Assembly (NCBI GenBank): GCA_903857255.1
Contig: CAIODY010000047.1
Location: 1-64,000, forward strand
DNA: 64,000 nucleotides
Direction: 5' to 3'
DNA from: an uncultured bacterium
GTDB taxonomy: Bacteria; Bacteroidota; Bacteroidia; Chitinophagales; CAIODY01
The position numbers were made by a program, and so were the translations under genes. How positions within the stretch are numbered: the stretch's first letter is position 1; each line of letters begins with the position of its first letter. Under the pieces are notes generated by a model. That model was not told the origin of the DNA, did not search any database, and was given only the letters and a program-made list of their open reading frames with translations. Positions 1 through 9,200 of the stretch are shown here, piece after piece.

Positions 1-1
1 G

Positions 2-514
2 GGCTTGGCTTGCAACGCCATTCATTTGTTAGATTTGTTCAACTATTTTAATGATAACACCGATTATCATTTTGAAATTGATGGCATTGATAAACAAGTT
101 CACTCCGCCAAACGCAAAGGATTTATTGAATTAACTGGCACCATAAAAACCGAAGCAAAAGATTTATTTCAGTTTTCTGCTATATCGCACAACACAAGCG
201 GAGAGCCACTTTTGATTCAATTAAAAACTAATCGAGCCGAATTTATTATCAACGAAACAGAAGGAAAAATTAGTTGCCGAGCAGTTTTAGAAAATGAAGA
301 AAACAAACATTTCAACAATTTGAAAATTGATTACAAAGCTTTGCCGTTAAGCCAATCAGCCAATTTATTTGTAGATGATTTATTGAACACAGGTAGTTGT
401 TTGCTCACCGATTATTTTGTGTCGGCACAATTGCACACGGCTTTAATCAAGGCTTACGAGCAATTTTTACAAGAAATGAATTTTGATGTGAGCAATGGTG
501 TGCCGATAACTTAG
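2..514 (+). CDS. Gfo/Idh/MocA-family oxidoreductase, C-terminal part (5' end outside window)
   Basis: The frame is open from the first bases, so the start lies upstream of the window; about 170 C-terminal residues remain. The visible beginning reads GLACNAIHLLDLFNYF, which resembles the substrate-domain stretch (GLGCNSIHFIDLF-like) that follows the NAD-binding domain in sugar oxidoreductases of surface-polysaccharide and nonulosonate clusters. No Rossmann domain is present in the window. The next gene on the same strand is another Gfo/Idh protein, and neuC and a NeuD-like gene lie about 10 kb on, which fits a sugar-modification role. The exact substrate cannot be read from the sequence. The family call rests on one motif and on context. 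Confidence 0.6.
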   Translation, partial: GLACNAIHLLDLFNYFNDNTDYHFEIDGIDKQVHSAKRKGFIELTGTIKTEAKDLFQFSAISHNTSGEPLLIQLKTNRAEFIINETEGKISCRAVLENEENKHFNNLKIDYKALPLSQSANLFVDDLLNTGSCLLTDYFVSAQLHTALIKAYEQFLQEMNFDVSNGVPIT

Positions 515-601
515 TAGTGAATGGTGAATGGTCAATAGTTAATCCAAAAGAAAATTTTAACACCTTTGTGTGCTTCGTGCCTTCAAGGCAAAAAAATAAT
601 C
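515..601. other. Spacer with degenerate dispersed-repeat text
   Basis: Two short repeat types are seen: GTGAATGGTGAATGGTCAAT (near 517-536) and TTTGTGTGCTTCGTGCCTTC (near 565-584). Both resemble micro-repeats common between Bacteroidota genes. No gene is seen. Confidence 0.4.
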
Positions 602-1540
602 ATGAATAAAATACTTTTAGTTGGTGCTGGTCCGATGGCAGAGGCTTATGCTGCTGTGTTGCAAGCTATGTACGTTGATTTTGATGTGGTGGGCAGAAGC
701 GAAATTTCGGCAAAAAATTTTGAAGCGAAGACTAACAAGAAAGTTTTTGTAGGTGATGATGCTGCACAAATTTTATTGACTGCAAAAAATTATTCAGCAG
801 CAATAATTGCTGTGAGTATGGAGCAATTGGGAAATGTAACGGCTCAACTTTTAGAAAAAAATTTCAACAAAATTTTGGTAGAAAAACCTGGTGGAATGAA
901 TGCTGCTGAAATAAAAAAAGTAGCAAAAATTTCGGAAGAAAAAAATGCTACGGTTTTGTTGGCTTATAACAGACGCTTTTATTCATCAGTGTTTGCAGCC
1001 GAAAAAATAATTTTGGAAGATGGCGGATTAACTTCGATGCACTTTGAATTTACCGAATGGAGTCATGTGATTTCGCCATTAAAAAAAGCAGATGGGGTGA
1101 AAGAAAATTGGTTTTTAGGCAACTCAACACATGTGGTTGATTTGGCTTTTTCGTTGGCTGGCAATCCAAAAGAAATTAGTTGTTATAAAAATGGTTCATT
1201 GTCGTGGCATCCCAATGGTGCTGCGTTTGCAGGAGCAGGCATTACTGAAAAAAATGTGTTGTTTAGTTACAATGCAAACTGGGCTGCGCCTGGAAGATGG
1301 AGTGTGGAATGGCTCACCAACCAACATCGCATCATTTTAAAACCGTTGGAAAAATTGCAAATTCAAAAAATTGGAAGTGTGGTGGTGGAAGAAATTGCGA
1401 TGGATGATTCATTGGATACAAAATTTAAGCCCGGTTTATATAAACAAGTAGAAGCCTTTCTACAACACGATTACAGCCGATTTATTACCATTCATCAACA
1501 AGCAGAAAATGCTTTGCTGTATGATAAAATGGTGGGATAA
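602..1540 (+). CDS. Gfo/Idh/MocA-family NAD(P)-dependent oxidoreductase
   Basis: A 312-residue protein. The N-terminus carries a Rossmann fold with VGAGPMAEAYA (residues 5-15). A VEKPGG motif follows near residue 95, then AYNRRF near residue 130, the EKP and catalytic-region signatures of glucose-fructose oxidoreductase-type enzymes. The C-terminal half is the family's alpha/beta substrate domain with NSTHVVDLAF. The start at 602 is preferred over the in-frame codon at 566 because the fold begins immediately after it and the 12 extra residues look like read-through of intergenic repeat. It is co-directional with the partial oxidoreductase upstream. A role in modification of nucleotide or surface sugars is likely but not proven. 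Confidence 0.8.
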   Translation: MNKILLVGAGPMAEAYAAVLQAMYVDFDVVGRSEISAKNFEAKTNKKVFVGDDAAQILLTAKNYSAAIIAVSMEQLGNVTAQLLEKNFNKILVEKPGGMNAAEIKKVAKISEEKNATVLLAYNRRFYSSVFAAEKIILEDGGLTSMHFEFTEWSHVISPLKKADGVKENWFLGNSTHVVDLAFSLAGNPKEISCYKNGSLSWHPNGAAFAGAGITEKNVLFSYNANWAAPGRWSVEWLTNQHRIILKPLEKLQIQKIGSVVVEEIAMDDSLDTKFKPGLYKQVEAFLQHDYSRFITIHQQAENALLYDKMVG

Positions 1541-1614
1541 TTTTTACTTGTGAAATTCTATTTTCCATTTTCTTCTTCCATCTTTTACTATTTCATTTAT
1601 TTTGAGAAATTGAA

Positions 1615-1725
1615 AAAGGCATAACGCAAAGAGCGCAAAGTTTTTTCGCAAATTTCGCCAAGAAAAAATCTGTGAAAATCTTTTCAATCAGCGTTATCCG
1701 TGTTCTATTTTTTATCACCAATAAA
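1615..1725. other. Spacer with dispersed-repeat-like text upstream of the thiolase
   Basis: Repeated phrases ACGCAAAGAGCGCAAAG, TCGCAAATTTCGCCAAG and ATCAGCGTTATCCGTGTTCT recall degenerate intergenic repeats. The ORF reading through them is not a gene. Confidence 0.4.
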
Positions 1726-1734
1726 AAATTAAAA

Positions 1735-2910
1735 ATGCAAGAAGCATATATCGTTAGTGGCTTACGAACCGCTGTGGGCAAGGCAAACAGAGGTGGTTTT
1801 CGTTTTACTCGTGCCGATGATTTGGCTGTGAAAGTGATTCAACAACTCATCGCTGATTTACAACTCGACCCAAAATTAGTAGATGATGTAGTGGTTGGCA
1901 ATGCTGTACCCGAAGCCGAACAAGGTTTGCAAATTGGTCGCATGATTGCGTTAAGAGCCGTGGGTATGGATTGCGCTGGCTTTGTGATTAATCGTTATTG
2001 CGCCAGTGGATTAGAAGCTATTGCTATTGCAACAGCAAAAATAAAAAGTGGCATGGCTGATTGCATCATTGCAGGCGGTGCAGAAAGCATGAGTTTGGTG
2101 CCCACAGTGGGTTGGAAAACGGTGCCGAATTATGAAGTTTCAAAAGAGCATGCCGAATATTATTTGGGCATGGGACTCACGGCTGAAGCGGTGGCGAAGG
2201 ATTTTAAAGTGAGCCGTGAAGACCAAGATATGTTTGCTTTTCAATCGCATCAAAAAGCAGTGAAAGCAATTGCCGAAGGAAAATTTAAAGACGAAATTTT
2301 GCCTGTGGAAGTAGAAGAAGTTTATTTAGATGAAAATAAAAAACGCAAAACAAAAAAGTCAATCGTAGCTGTGGATGAAGGTCCGAGGGCTGATACCTCA
2401 TTAGAAGCATTGGCAAAATTAAAACCAGTGTTTGCGGTAAATGGAACTGTAACTGCTGGTAATAGTTCACAAACCAGCGATGGTGCTGCATTTGTTGTTG
2501 TGATGAGTGAAAGATTGATGAAGCAACTGAACAAAAATCCGATTGGTAGATTATTGGGTTGTGTGAGTGCAGGTGTGCATCCGAGAGTGATGGGTGTAGG
2601 ACCAATTGCTGCCATCCCGAAAGTATTGACACAAGTGGGTTTGAAGCTGGATGACATTAATTTGTTTGAAATCAATGAAGCGTTTTCATCGCAATCGTTG
2701 TCTATAGTTAGAGAATTACGTATAAACACGGATTTGCTGAATGTGAACGGTGGCGCAATTTCGCTCGGACATCCATTGGGATGCAGCGGTGCAAAATTGA
2801 GCATTCAAATATTGAACGAATTGAAAAGAAGAAATCAGCGATACGGCATTGTGAGTGCTTGTGTAGGCGGCGGACAAGGTATTGCAGGTGTGATAGAAAG
2901 ATTGAGTTGA
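1735..2910 (+). CDS. fadA: Thiolase (acetyl-CoA C-acyltransferase)
   Basis: A 391-residue thiolase, the usual length. It cleaves 3-ketoacyl-CoA with CoA, or runs the reverse condensation, in the cytoplasm. Visible signatures are the nucleophile-cysteine region NRYCASGLEAIAIA, GGAESMS, the histidine block GHPLGCSGAK, and CVGGGQG, which carries the second catalytic cysteine near the C-terminus. The annotated start gives the MQEAYIVSGLRTAVGK N-terminus typical of the family; the longer in-frame reading upstream runs through a noncoding repeat. No FadB partner is seen in the window, so degradative versus biosynthetic use cannot be settled. The symbol fadA is used in the broad family sense. Confidence 0.93.
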   Translation: MQEAYIVSGLRTAVGKANRGGFRFTRADDLAVKVIQQLIADLQLDPKLVDDVVVGNAVPEAEQGLQIGRMIALRAVGMDCAGFVINRYCASGLEAIAIATAKIKSGMADCIIAGGAESMSLVPTVGWKTVPNYEVSKEHAEYYLGMGLTAEAVAKDFKVSREDQDMFAFQSHQKAVKAIAEGKFKDEILPVEVEEVYLDENKKRKTKKSIVAVDEGPRADTSLEALAKLKPVFAVNGTVTAGNSSQTSDGAAFVVVMSERLMKQLNKNPIGRLLGCVSAGVHPRVMGVGPIAAIPKVLTQVGLKLDDINLFEINEAFSSQSLSIVRELRINTDLLNVNGGAISLGHPLGCSGAKLSIQILNELKRRNQRYGIVSACVGGGQGIAGVIERLS

Positions 2911-2950
2911 TAAATAAGCGGATAGTGTTTCTTTTTTCTGAAAATAATTC

Positions 2951-2958
2951 TATTTTTG
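2951..2958 (+). promoter_or_regulatory. Candidate -7 box upstream of the OmpA-family gene
   Basis: TATTTTTG fits the Bacteroidota TAnnTTTG box. A TTTC (2928-2931) sits about 19 nt upstream, at the expected -33 position. The leader to the gene at 3050 would be about 85 nt. Confidence 0.4.
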
Positions 2959-3049
2959 TAGCATCCTGAACCATAGTTAAATTATAACCTAAACGCAAAA
3001 ATTCTAAAACCGCTTTTTTGAATTTTTGTAAAGACATTTTAATAACCAA

Positions 3050-5164
3050 ATGAGCATGAAAAAACTCTTACTGTTTTGTTTAATTTTTACGCTATCATCT
3101 TTTGTGTATAAGGCTTACAGCCAAGAGGAATTGCAAGAAGAAGATACCCAAACTACTTTGACAAAAGCCCAACAAAAAAAGTTGGCGCAAGAAGCTGCCA
3201 AGCAAAACAAATCGAAATCAAAAAGTAGTAGTAAAGCCTCTAAAACTACTTCTAAAATTGCTGACAACCAAGATGAATATGCAACGGATGGTGTTGATTC
3301 ATCAGCGTTAAAAACAAAAGCAAAAACTACAAAAAGTAGTACAGCTAAAACTTCAACAACTACAAAAGTAGCAAAGAAAGAACCAGCACCAGAGCCTGAA
3401 CCAACGCCAGCACCTAAAGCCGATAATGGAGATAGAACTTATACTGTTATCAACAAAAGTACCAATCCACCAACTTATGAAGTATTAGATTCATCAGCAC
3501 AAGGGCAATTAAATTTATATCGCCCATTGAATGATACAAATTGGGTGGCTGCAAAAAATTTGCGTCAAGCTCGTGAATACAAAGCTGGAACAGAACCCTA
3601 TCCAGCTAAACCCAAAAGTATGTGGCAGATTGGTGTCAACCTTGGCATTCCAAGTGTAAGTGGTGATTTGCAAACTTGGTTACGATTTGGTAAAACTTAT
3701 GGGATGGGATTCACAGTTCGCAAGGCTTTGGGTTATGTAGGGTCAATTAGATTTCAATATAATCAAGGAACAACCTATGGTGCAGGTTGGAAAGGAAGCC
3801 AATTTAGCCAGAATAATAATAAAGCTTTGAATGGACATAATGATAGCTTATTGAATTATGTTGGGAAAGATTTGTACTTGAATTATAAAATGAATTATAA
3901 GTCGTTTTATACACAAATTGTAATCAACCTAAATAATGTTAGATTTCACAGAGAGCGTTCAAAAGTAGTATTTTATGCTTTAGCAGGAGCAGGACCATTG
4001 TTGTATCACACTTACATGGATGAATTAGATGCTAGTGGTAAGATGTATGATGCAGCTTATTACAAAATAAATAATTCGCTTGACCATGCTGATAACACTG
4101 CTGTAAAAAAACAATTAAAAGCATTGTGGGATGGCACTTATGAAACTGATGCCGAACAAGACCCTTCATTTATGCACTTAGGAAAGAAAAATGCTGCAGG
4201 TCATTATCAGTGGAGAGTAGATGGAACAGTATGTTTTGGTATGGGCATGAGCATTCGTATGAGCCGACGTTGGACTATTAATTTAGAATCAATGCAAACA
4301 TTCACTGCTGATGATTTATTGGACGGACAACGTTGGACAGAACATCCATCAACTGACCCAACATTATCGCCTAATAATGACAATTTGAATTATTCTTCAG
4401 TTAGTTTAAATTATAACATTGGTGATAAATCAGCTGAGCCCCTATGGTGGTTAAACCCGATTGATAACCAGTTAGTGGTTTTGAATGAAACGAAAAATAA
4501 ATTAGCACGAATTCCTGAATTTACTGATAGTGATAATGATGGTGTAATTGACTTTTTAGATAGAGAACCTAATACGCCCGAAGGTTGCCCAGTTGATACA
4601 CATGGTGTGATGTTGGACAGTGATAAAGATGGTGTGCCAGATTGTAGAGATAAAGAGCCATTCTCACCACCAGGTGCAAAAGTAGATGCAGAGGGCGTTG
4701 CAGAGAAAAAGAACAATCCTGAAATTGATACTTTAATGGCACGTGTTAAGGATATGATTGCCAATGGTGCAGGAAAAAATGCAACTTTTCCAGGATGGTA
4801 TTTACCAATGATTCATTTTGATTTGGATAAAGATTATATCAAACCAGATTTTTATCCTGACTTATACCATGTTGCACAAGTGATGAAATTATATCCGCAA
4901 ATGAAATTGTATGTAGATGGTCATACCGATATTCGTCATTCTAATAAATACAATGAAGAATTATCACACCGCAGGGCTGAAAATGCTAGAAATTTCTTGT
5001 TGAAAAATTATGGTATTGACCCTGCAAGATTAATTGTTCGCTATTTGGGTAAAACAACCAATATGGTTAAAGATTTACCTGACCATTATGATTCAAGATT
5101 CGAACGAGAACAGTACATCAATCGCCGTGTTGAATTCACAGTTGTTCCTGAATCAATGCAATAA
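3050..5164 (+). CDS. OmpA-family outer-membrane protein with TSP3-like calcium repeats
   Basis: A 704-residue protein with an N-terminal signal peptide (MKKLLLFCLIFTLSS; cut likely after the YS of AYSQE). A low-complexity K/S/T-rich stretch (about residues 40-110) follows, with a short PEPEPTPAP segment. The middle looks like an outer-membrane beta-barrel domain (about 190-460). Next come two thrombospondin type 3-like Asp repeats (SDNDGVIDFLDREPNTPEGC and DSDKDGVPDCRDKEP), then a C-terminal OmpA peptidoglycan-binding domain containing YVDGHTD and a conserved NRRVEF. The architecture anchors the outer membrane to peptidoglycan. Two start codons (3050 and 3056) are possible. The gene stands alone, with its own promoter candidate and a strong terminator. 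Confidence 0.88.
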   Translation: MSMKKLLLFCLIFTLSSFVYKAYSQEELQEEDTQTTLTKAQQKKLAQEAAKQNKSKSKSSSKASKTTSKIADNQDEYATDGVDSSALKTKAKTTKSSTAKTSTTTKVAKKEPAPEPEPTPAPKADNGDRTYTVINKSTNPPTYEVLDSSAQGQLNLYRPLNDTNWVAAKNLRQAREYKAGTEPYPAKPKSMWQIGVNLGIPSVSGDLQTWLRFGKTYGMGFTVRKALGYVGSIRFQYNQGTTYGAGWKGSQFSQNNNKALNGHNDSLLNYVGKDLYLNYKMNYKSFYTQIVINLNNVRFHRERSKVVFYALAGAGPLLYHTYMDELDASGKMYDAAYYKINNSLDHADNTAVKKQLKALWDGTYETDAEQDPSFMHLGKKNAAGHYQWRVDGTVCFGMGMSIRMSRRWTINLESMQTFTADDLLDGQRWTEHPSTDPTLSPNNDNLNYSSVSLNYNIGDKSAEPLWWLNPIDNQLVVLNETKNKLARIPEFTDSDNDGVIDFLDREPNTPEGCPVDTHGVMLDSDKDGVPDCRDKEPFSPPGAKVDAEGVAEKKNNPEIDTLMARVKDMIANGAGKNATFPGWYLPMIHFDLDKDYIKPDFYPDLYHVAQVMKLYPQMKLYVDGHTDIRHSNKYNEELSHRRAENARNFLLKNYGIDPARLIVRYLGKTTNMVKDLPDHYDSRFEREQYINRRVEFTVVPESMQ

Positions 5165-5170
5165 ATTCAA

Positions 5171-5226
5171 GAATTCAATATAAAAAAAGCGACGCAAATT
5201 TGTGTCGCTTTTTTTATATTGAATTC
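5171..5226. terminator. Large bidirectional terminator palindrome
   Basis: Two perfect 23-nt inverted arms (5171-5193 and 5204-5226) enclose ten bases that can pair further. Each arm carries an A7/T7 tract bordering the GCGAC core, so the hairpin has a U-run in either direction. It lies between the convergent OmpA-family gene and rodA. Confidence 0.85.
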
Positions 5227-5361
5227 CGATTTTTAAACGATATAACCTATATTGAAAAGTTAGAAAACAAAAAGAAAAAAGTTTTTGCAAAGTTTGAATA
5301 GCTAAAAAAAATTACCAGCTCATTTTTCTATATTAACCAATTACAAATACTCTTTCTAATT

Positions 5362-6645
5362 TTATCGCAATACTGCAATCCGCTCGGTATCGAGTTTTAG
5401 CAAGATAAACAGCATAGCAGAGAAATTAATAAATGATGAACCGCCATAGCTAATGAATGGCAACGGAATACCAATCACGGGCAATAAGCCTATGGTCATG
5501 CCTACGTTAATCATGATGTGAAAAAACAAAATGCAAGCAACACAATAGCCATATACTCGGCTGAATTTACTGCGCTGTCGTTCGGCAAGTGTGAGGATGC
5601 GGAACAGCAGAAAAATGTAGAGTCCTAATATGACCAGAATGCCTATAAACCCTCGTTCTTCGCCAATGGTACAGAATATAAAATCGGTATGCTGTTCGGG
5701 TACAAAATTGAATTGTGTTTGAGTACCTTTTAAAAAACCTTTGCCCCAAAAGCCACCCGAGCCAATAGCTATTTTCGATTGAATAACATTATAGCCTTCT
5801 TTTTTGGCAGTGGCTTTATCGCCCACCACACCAAAGGTGAGTAACAGCCTTTCACGTTGATGCTTTTGCAATACATGCTCCATCACAAAATCTTTTCCCC
5901 ACAATACAAATACACCACAAAAAGCAAAGATGCTCAACACAATTATTATTTGCGAACGCATTCTGTTTAGTTTTCTGCGCCATCCATAAATAATATAAGC
6001 TACTACCAAAGTAAAAATGCCAAACAAAATCAACTTAGGCATCATCAACGATGCTACCAACAATACAATCACTGATACACCAATCACCAAAATATACCCT
6101 GGCAAACCTTCGCGATAAAGCACCAACATAAATGCGCCATACACCAATGCCGAGCCCGTGTCTTTTTGCAAAATGATTAATAAAGCTGGCAAACCAATTA
6201 GTGCAATGGCTCTAATTCGGGCTTTTGAAGTTTTAAAATTTACATCGCTTAATGAAAGATATTTCGCTAAAGCCAATGCCGTAATAGTTTTGCTAAATTC
6301 AGATGGTTGCAATTTGAAGCCTCCAATATCTAACCAAGCATTAGCCCCATTCACTGTTTTAGCTACCAATGCTACTACAATCAGCATAAACAAACTTGCG
6401 CCATACAACACCCAAGGCGATGCCGTAATTAGTTTTACATCAATCAGCATAATAGCTACACCTGTAAATAAACCTAAGCCTACCCACATCATCTGTTTGC
6501 CATAATCTTTTTTGAAATTGAAAAGGAAAGATTTTCCTTCTTGATATTCGGCAGCATAAATGGCTAACCAACCCAACAACACCAACGCCAGATACATGTA
6601 AAATGTATTCCAATCTATTTTATCCCAAATGCTTTTCTGATGCAT
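5362..6645 (-). CDS. rodA: Rod-shape-determining SEDS glycosyltransferase RodA
   Basis: A 427-residue polytopic membrane protein of the FtsW/RodA/SpoVE family, which polymerises lipid II into peptidoglycan with a class B PBP partner during elongation. Diagnostic blocks are NGANAWLDIGGFKLQPSEFSK (about 99-119), VPEQHTDFIF containing the catalytic-type aspartate (D321), and the C-terminal LPFISYGGSS. About ten membrane segments can be seen. It is the last gene of a leftward run acpP-fabF-rnc-rodA, 27 nt after rnc. mre genes and the partner PBP are not in the window. RodA rather than FtsW is preferred for its overall length and the IGxxKLQPSEF wording, with modest certainty. Confidence 0.9.
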   Translation of the reverse strand: MHQKSIWDKIDWNTFYMYLALVLLGWLAIYAAEYQEGKSFLFNFKKDYGKQMMWVGLGLFTGVAIMLIDVKLITASPWVLYGASLFMLIVVALVAKTVNGANAWLDIGGFKLQPSEFSKTITALALAKYLSLSDVNFKTSKARIRAIALIGLPALLIILQKDTGSALVYGAFMLVLYREGLPGYILVIGVSVIVLLVASLMMPKLILFGIFTLVVAYIIYGWRRKLNRMRSQIIIVLSIFAFCGVFVLWGKDFVMEHVLQKHQRERLLLTFGVVGDKATAKKEGYNVIQSKIAIGSGGFWGKGFLKGTQTQFNFVPEQHTDFIFCTIGEERGFIGILVILGLYIFLLFRILTLAERQRSKFSRVYGYCVACILFFHIMINVGMTIGLLPVIGIPLPFISYGGSSFINFSAMLFILLKLDTERIAVLR

Positions 6646-6672
6646 AAATAATTTTCGGAGGCAAGATAGTAT

Positions 6673-7380
6673 CTAAACGGCTAATTCTTTACAAGCCGCT
6701 TCAGCAGCCTGTTTCTCGGCTTGTTTTTTATTGAAATTTAATCCTTCGCCTTTTTGTTCGTTGTTGACAAATGCGCCCACCTTATACAAACTACGATGCT
6801 TAATTTTTTTCTCTTCTAATATTTTAAACTCTACCGTATTCCTATTGAGTTGTGCCCAATTCAACAAACGGCTTTTATAATTGAATTCAGTTTGCGCCAA
6901 TTCGTTTACATCAATATGTGGTTTCAAGAATTTATCTAAAATAAATTTCCGAGCTGCGTTGTAACCCTTATCTAAATATACAGAGCCAATCAAAGCTTCC
7001 AATGCATTGCCCAGCATGTCATTCTCTTTCACATTTTTTATGCTGTGGCTGTATTTAATAAAACTTTGCAAACCCATATCGCTAGCAATATCATTCATGC
7101 TTTGTCGGCTAACAATTTTGCTGCGCATTTCGGTTAAGAATCCTTCTCGTTTATCTAAAAATTTATTGAATAAAAAATCAGCTACTACAAAGTTCAACAC
7201 ACTATCACCCAACATTTCTAATCGTTCATTATTGTTGCCATCCGAAGCGCTACTGCTATGACGAAAGGCTAAATGATACAACGATAAATTTTTTGGGCAA
7301 AAGCCTAAAATATCACACAACGAATGCGTAAAATTTTTATCGGGCGATAAGTAAAGATTGTATACTCGGCGTAAAATCAA
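6673..7380 (-). CDS. rnc: Ribonuclease III
   Basis: A 235-residue double-strand-specific endoribonuclease that processes rRNA and mRNA. The family signature NERLEMLGDS is at residues 51-60. The second metal-binding segment ALEALIGSVYLDKGY holds the conserved Glu near residue 129. A double-stranded-RNA-binding domain fills the C-terminus (about 160-235), including KQAEKQAAEAA. It lies between fabF and rodA on the same strand, a common Bacteroidota neighbourhood for fabF and rnc. The 91-nt gap to fabF shows no clear terminator, so co-transcription is likely. Confidence 0.95.
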   Translation of the reverse strand: MILRRVYNLYLSPDKNFTHSLCDILGFCPKNLSLYHLAFRHSSSASDGNNNERLEMLGDSVLNFVVADFLFNKFLDKREGFLTEMRSKIVSRQSMNDIASDMGLQSFIKYSHSIKNVKENDMLGNALEALIGSVYLDKGYNAARKFILDKFLKPHIDVNELAQTEFNYKSRLLNWAQLNRNTVEFKILEEKKIKHRSLYKVGAFVNNEQKGEGLNFNKKQAEKQAAEAACKELAV

Positions 7381-7471
7381 TTTCTAAAAATGAAAGGCAA
7401 AACTAAACAATTGAATGCATATAACCCTTCCAATTTTCATGAGAAAAGTTAAGTTGATTTTTGAGATAAAA

Positions 7472-8725
7472 TTACTCTGCAAATTTTTTGAAAATCACCG
7501 AAGCATTATGTCCACCAAATCCGAAAGTGTTGCTCAAAGCTGCATCAACAGTACGTTTTTGCGCTTTACCAAAAGTAAAGTTTAAGCGACTATCAAATTG
7601 TGGGTCGTCAGTAAAGTGATTGATAGTTGGCGGACAAATATCATTTTGCACAGCCAATAAAGTAGCAATGGCTTCAATTGCACCAGCACCGCCGAGCAAA
7701 TGACCAGTCATTGATTTGGTACTGCTGATGTTTAATTTAAAAGCATTTTCGCCAAAGATTTGTTGAATGGCTTTTGTTTCGCTCACATCGCCCAATGGCG
7801 TAGAAGTGCCATGAACATTGATATAATCTAAGTCTTCAGGTTTTAAATTAGCATCGGCTAAAGCATTTTTCATCACATTTAATGCGCCCAATCCTTCGGG
7901 ATGAGGTGCTGTAATGTGGTGTGCATCAGCGGTCATTCCACCGCCAACCATTTCGGCATAAATTTTTGCACCACGAGCTTTGGCATGTTCTAATTCTTCT
8001 AACATCACACCGCCTGCACCTTCGCCCATTACAAAACCATCACGGTCTAAATCAAACGGACGACTTGCTGTTTGTGGCGAATCGTTTCTTGTTGAAAGTG
8101 CATGCATGGCATTAAAACCACCCACACCACTTTCATTGATGGCTGATTCGCTGCCACCTGTTAAAATCATATCTGCACGATTCATGCGAATATTATCAAA
8201 CGCACAAATCAGCGCATGGCTCGAAGAAGCACAAGCACTCACGGTTGCATAGTTTACACCACGGAAACCATAACGCATACTAATATGCCCTGCGGCAATA
8301 TCTAAAATCATTTTTGGAATAAAGAATGGATTGAACCGTGGTGTGCCATCGCCTTTGGCAAAGCCCATCACCTCTTCTTGAAAAGTGTGTAAGCCGCCAA
8401 TGCCCGATGCCCAAATAACGCCCACTCTATCTTTGTTGACGGTTTCTAAATTGATACCGCAATCTTTTACTACTTCATCCGAACAAATCAATGCAAACTG
8501 TGCAAAAGGGTCGAGCTTACGAGCTTCTTTTCTATCCAAGAAATTGGTTACATCCAAACCTTTTACTTCGCAAGCAAATTGTGTTTTGTGTTTGCTGGCA
8601 TCAAATCGTTTGATGTAATCGGCACCGCTAACGCCTGCCAATAGTGCATTCCAATAATCAGAAGCATTATTGCCAATTGGTGTAAGCGCACCAATTCCTG
8701 TAACTACTACACGTTTGAGTTGCAT
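7472..8725 (-). CDS. fabF: Beta-ketoacyl-ACP synthase II
   Basis: A 417-residue condensing enzyme for fatty-acid elongation using malonyl-ACP. With the chosen start (MQLKRVVVTGIGALTPIG) the Cys-His-His triad is clear: C165 in VSACASSSHA, H305 in NVHGTSTPLGD and H342 in TGHLLGGAGA. A longer in-frame reading to 8782 adds 19 residues without homology and is not used. It sits directly downstream of acpP, its carrier-protein substrate, and upstream of rnc. This is the standard acpP-fabF pairing. Confidence 0.96.
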   Translation of the reverse strand: MQLKRVVVTGIGALTPIGNNASDYWNALLAGVSGADYIKRFDASKHKTQFACEVKGLDVTNFLDRKEARKLDPFAQFALICSDEVVKDCGINLETVNKDRVGVIWASGIGGLHTFQEEVMGFAKGDGTPRFNPFFIPKMILDIAAGHISMRYGFRGVNYATVSACASSSHALICAFDNIRMNRADMILTGGSESAINESGVGGFNAMHALSTRNDSPQTASRPFDLDRDGFVMGEGAGGVMLEELEHAKARGAKIYAEMVGGGMTADAHHITAPHPEGLGALNVMKNALADANLKPEDLDYINVHGTSTPLGDVSETKAIQQIFGENAFKLNISSTKSMTGHLLGGAGAIEAIATLLAVQNDICPPTINHFTDDPQFDSRLNFTFGKAQKRTVDAALSNTFGFGGHNASVIFKKFAE

Positions 8726-8887
8726 TTGATTTTGTTTTTTTTGAGAAGAATGTTTTGTAAAAATCAAAAAGCTAAATTCCAAATCTCAACAAGAAATTTG
8801 GAATTTAGTTTTTAAAATTTTTAAAGATTGGATGGATGAAAAACAAAATTTTATTTCGTTTAAAATCACCAATCGCAAGTGTGTTCT

Positions 8888-9124
8888 TTATTTTACGTGT
8901 TCTTCTAAATAAGAAATGGCTTCGCCAACTTTTGTAATTTTTTCAGCTTGTTCATCAGGAATAGAAATGTTGAATTCTTTTTCAAATTCCATAATCAACT
9001 CAACAGTGTCCAACGAATCGGCACCTAAATCGTTAGTGAAACTTGCTTCAGGCGTAACTTCTGATTCTTCAACACCTAATTTGTCAACGATAATTTTTTT
9101 AACTCTTGCTGCAATGTCTGACAT
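8888..9124 (-). CDS. acpP: Acyl carrier protein
   Basis: A 78-residue acidic protein. The phosphopantetheine attachment motif [15 protein letters not shown] places the modified serine at S37. Helix and loop content match the usual four-helix ACP ([20 protein letters not shown] at the end). It carries acyl chains for FabF, encoded just downstream, and other FAS II enzymes in the cytoplasm. It is the first gene of the leftward run, with a good TAnnTTTG box upstream. Confidence 0.97.
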   Translation of the reverse strand: MSDIAARVKKIIVDKLGVEESEVTPEASFTNDLGADSLDTVELIMEFEKEFNISIPDEQAEKITKVGEAISYLEEHVK

Positions 9125-9156
9125 GATTTGTAATTTTATTTTTTTAAATTAGGCTG

Positions 9157-9164
9157 CAAATATA
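9157..9164 (-). promoter_or_regulatory. Candidate -7 box for acpP-fabF-rnc-rodA
   Basis: On the minus strand this reads TATATTTG, matching TAnnTTTG. It lies 32 nt before the acpP start and is the only good box in the 76-nt gap. Confidence 0.5.
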
Positions 9165-9200
9165 ATAGAGAGATTAAAATTTTAGTAACAATTTTTGGTT

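Noticed and set aside
1593-1781. Leftward 62-codon ORF upstream of the thiolase
   Set aside because: It covers degenerate repeat text and has no recognisable domain.
2285-2804. Leftward ORFs inside the thiolase gene
   Set aside because: They are antisense shadows; the rightward thiolase has complete catalytic motifs.
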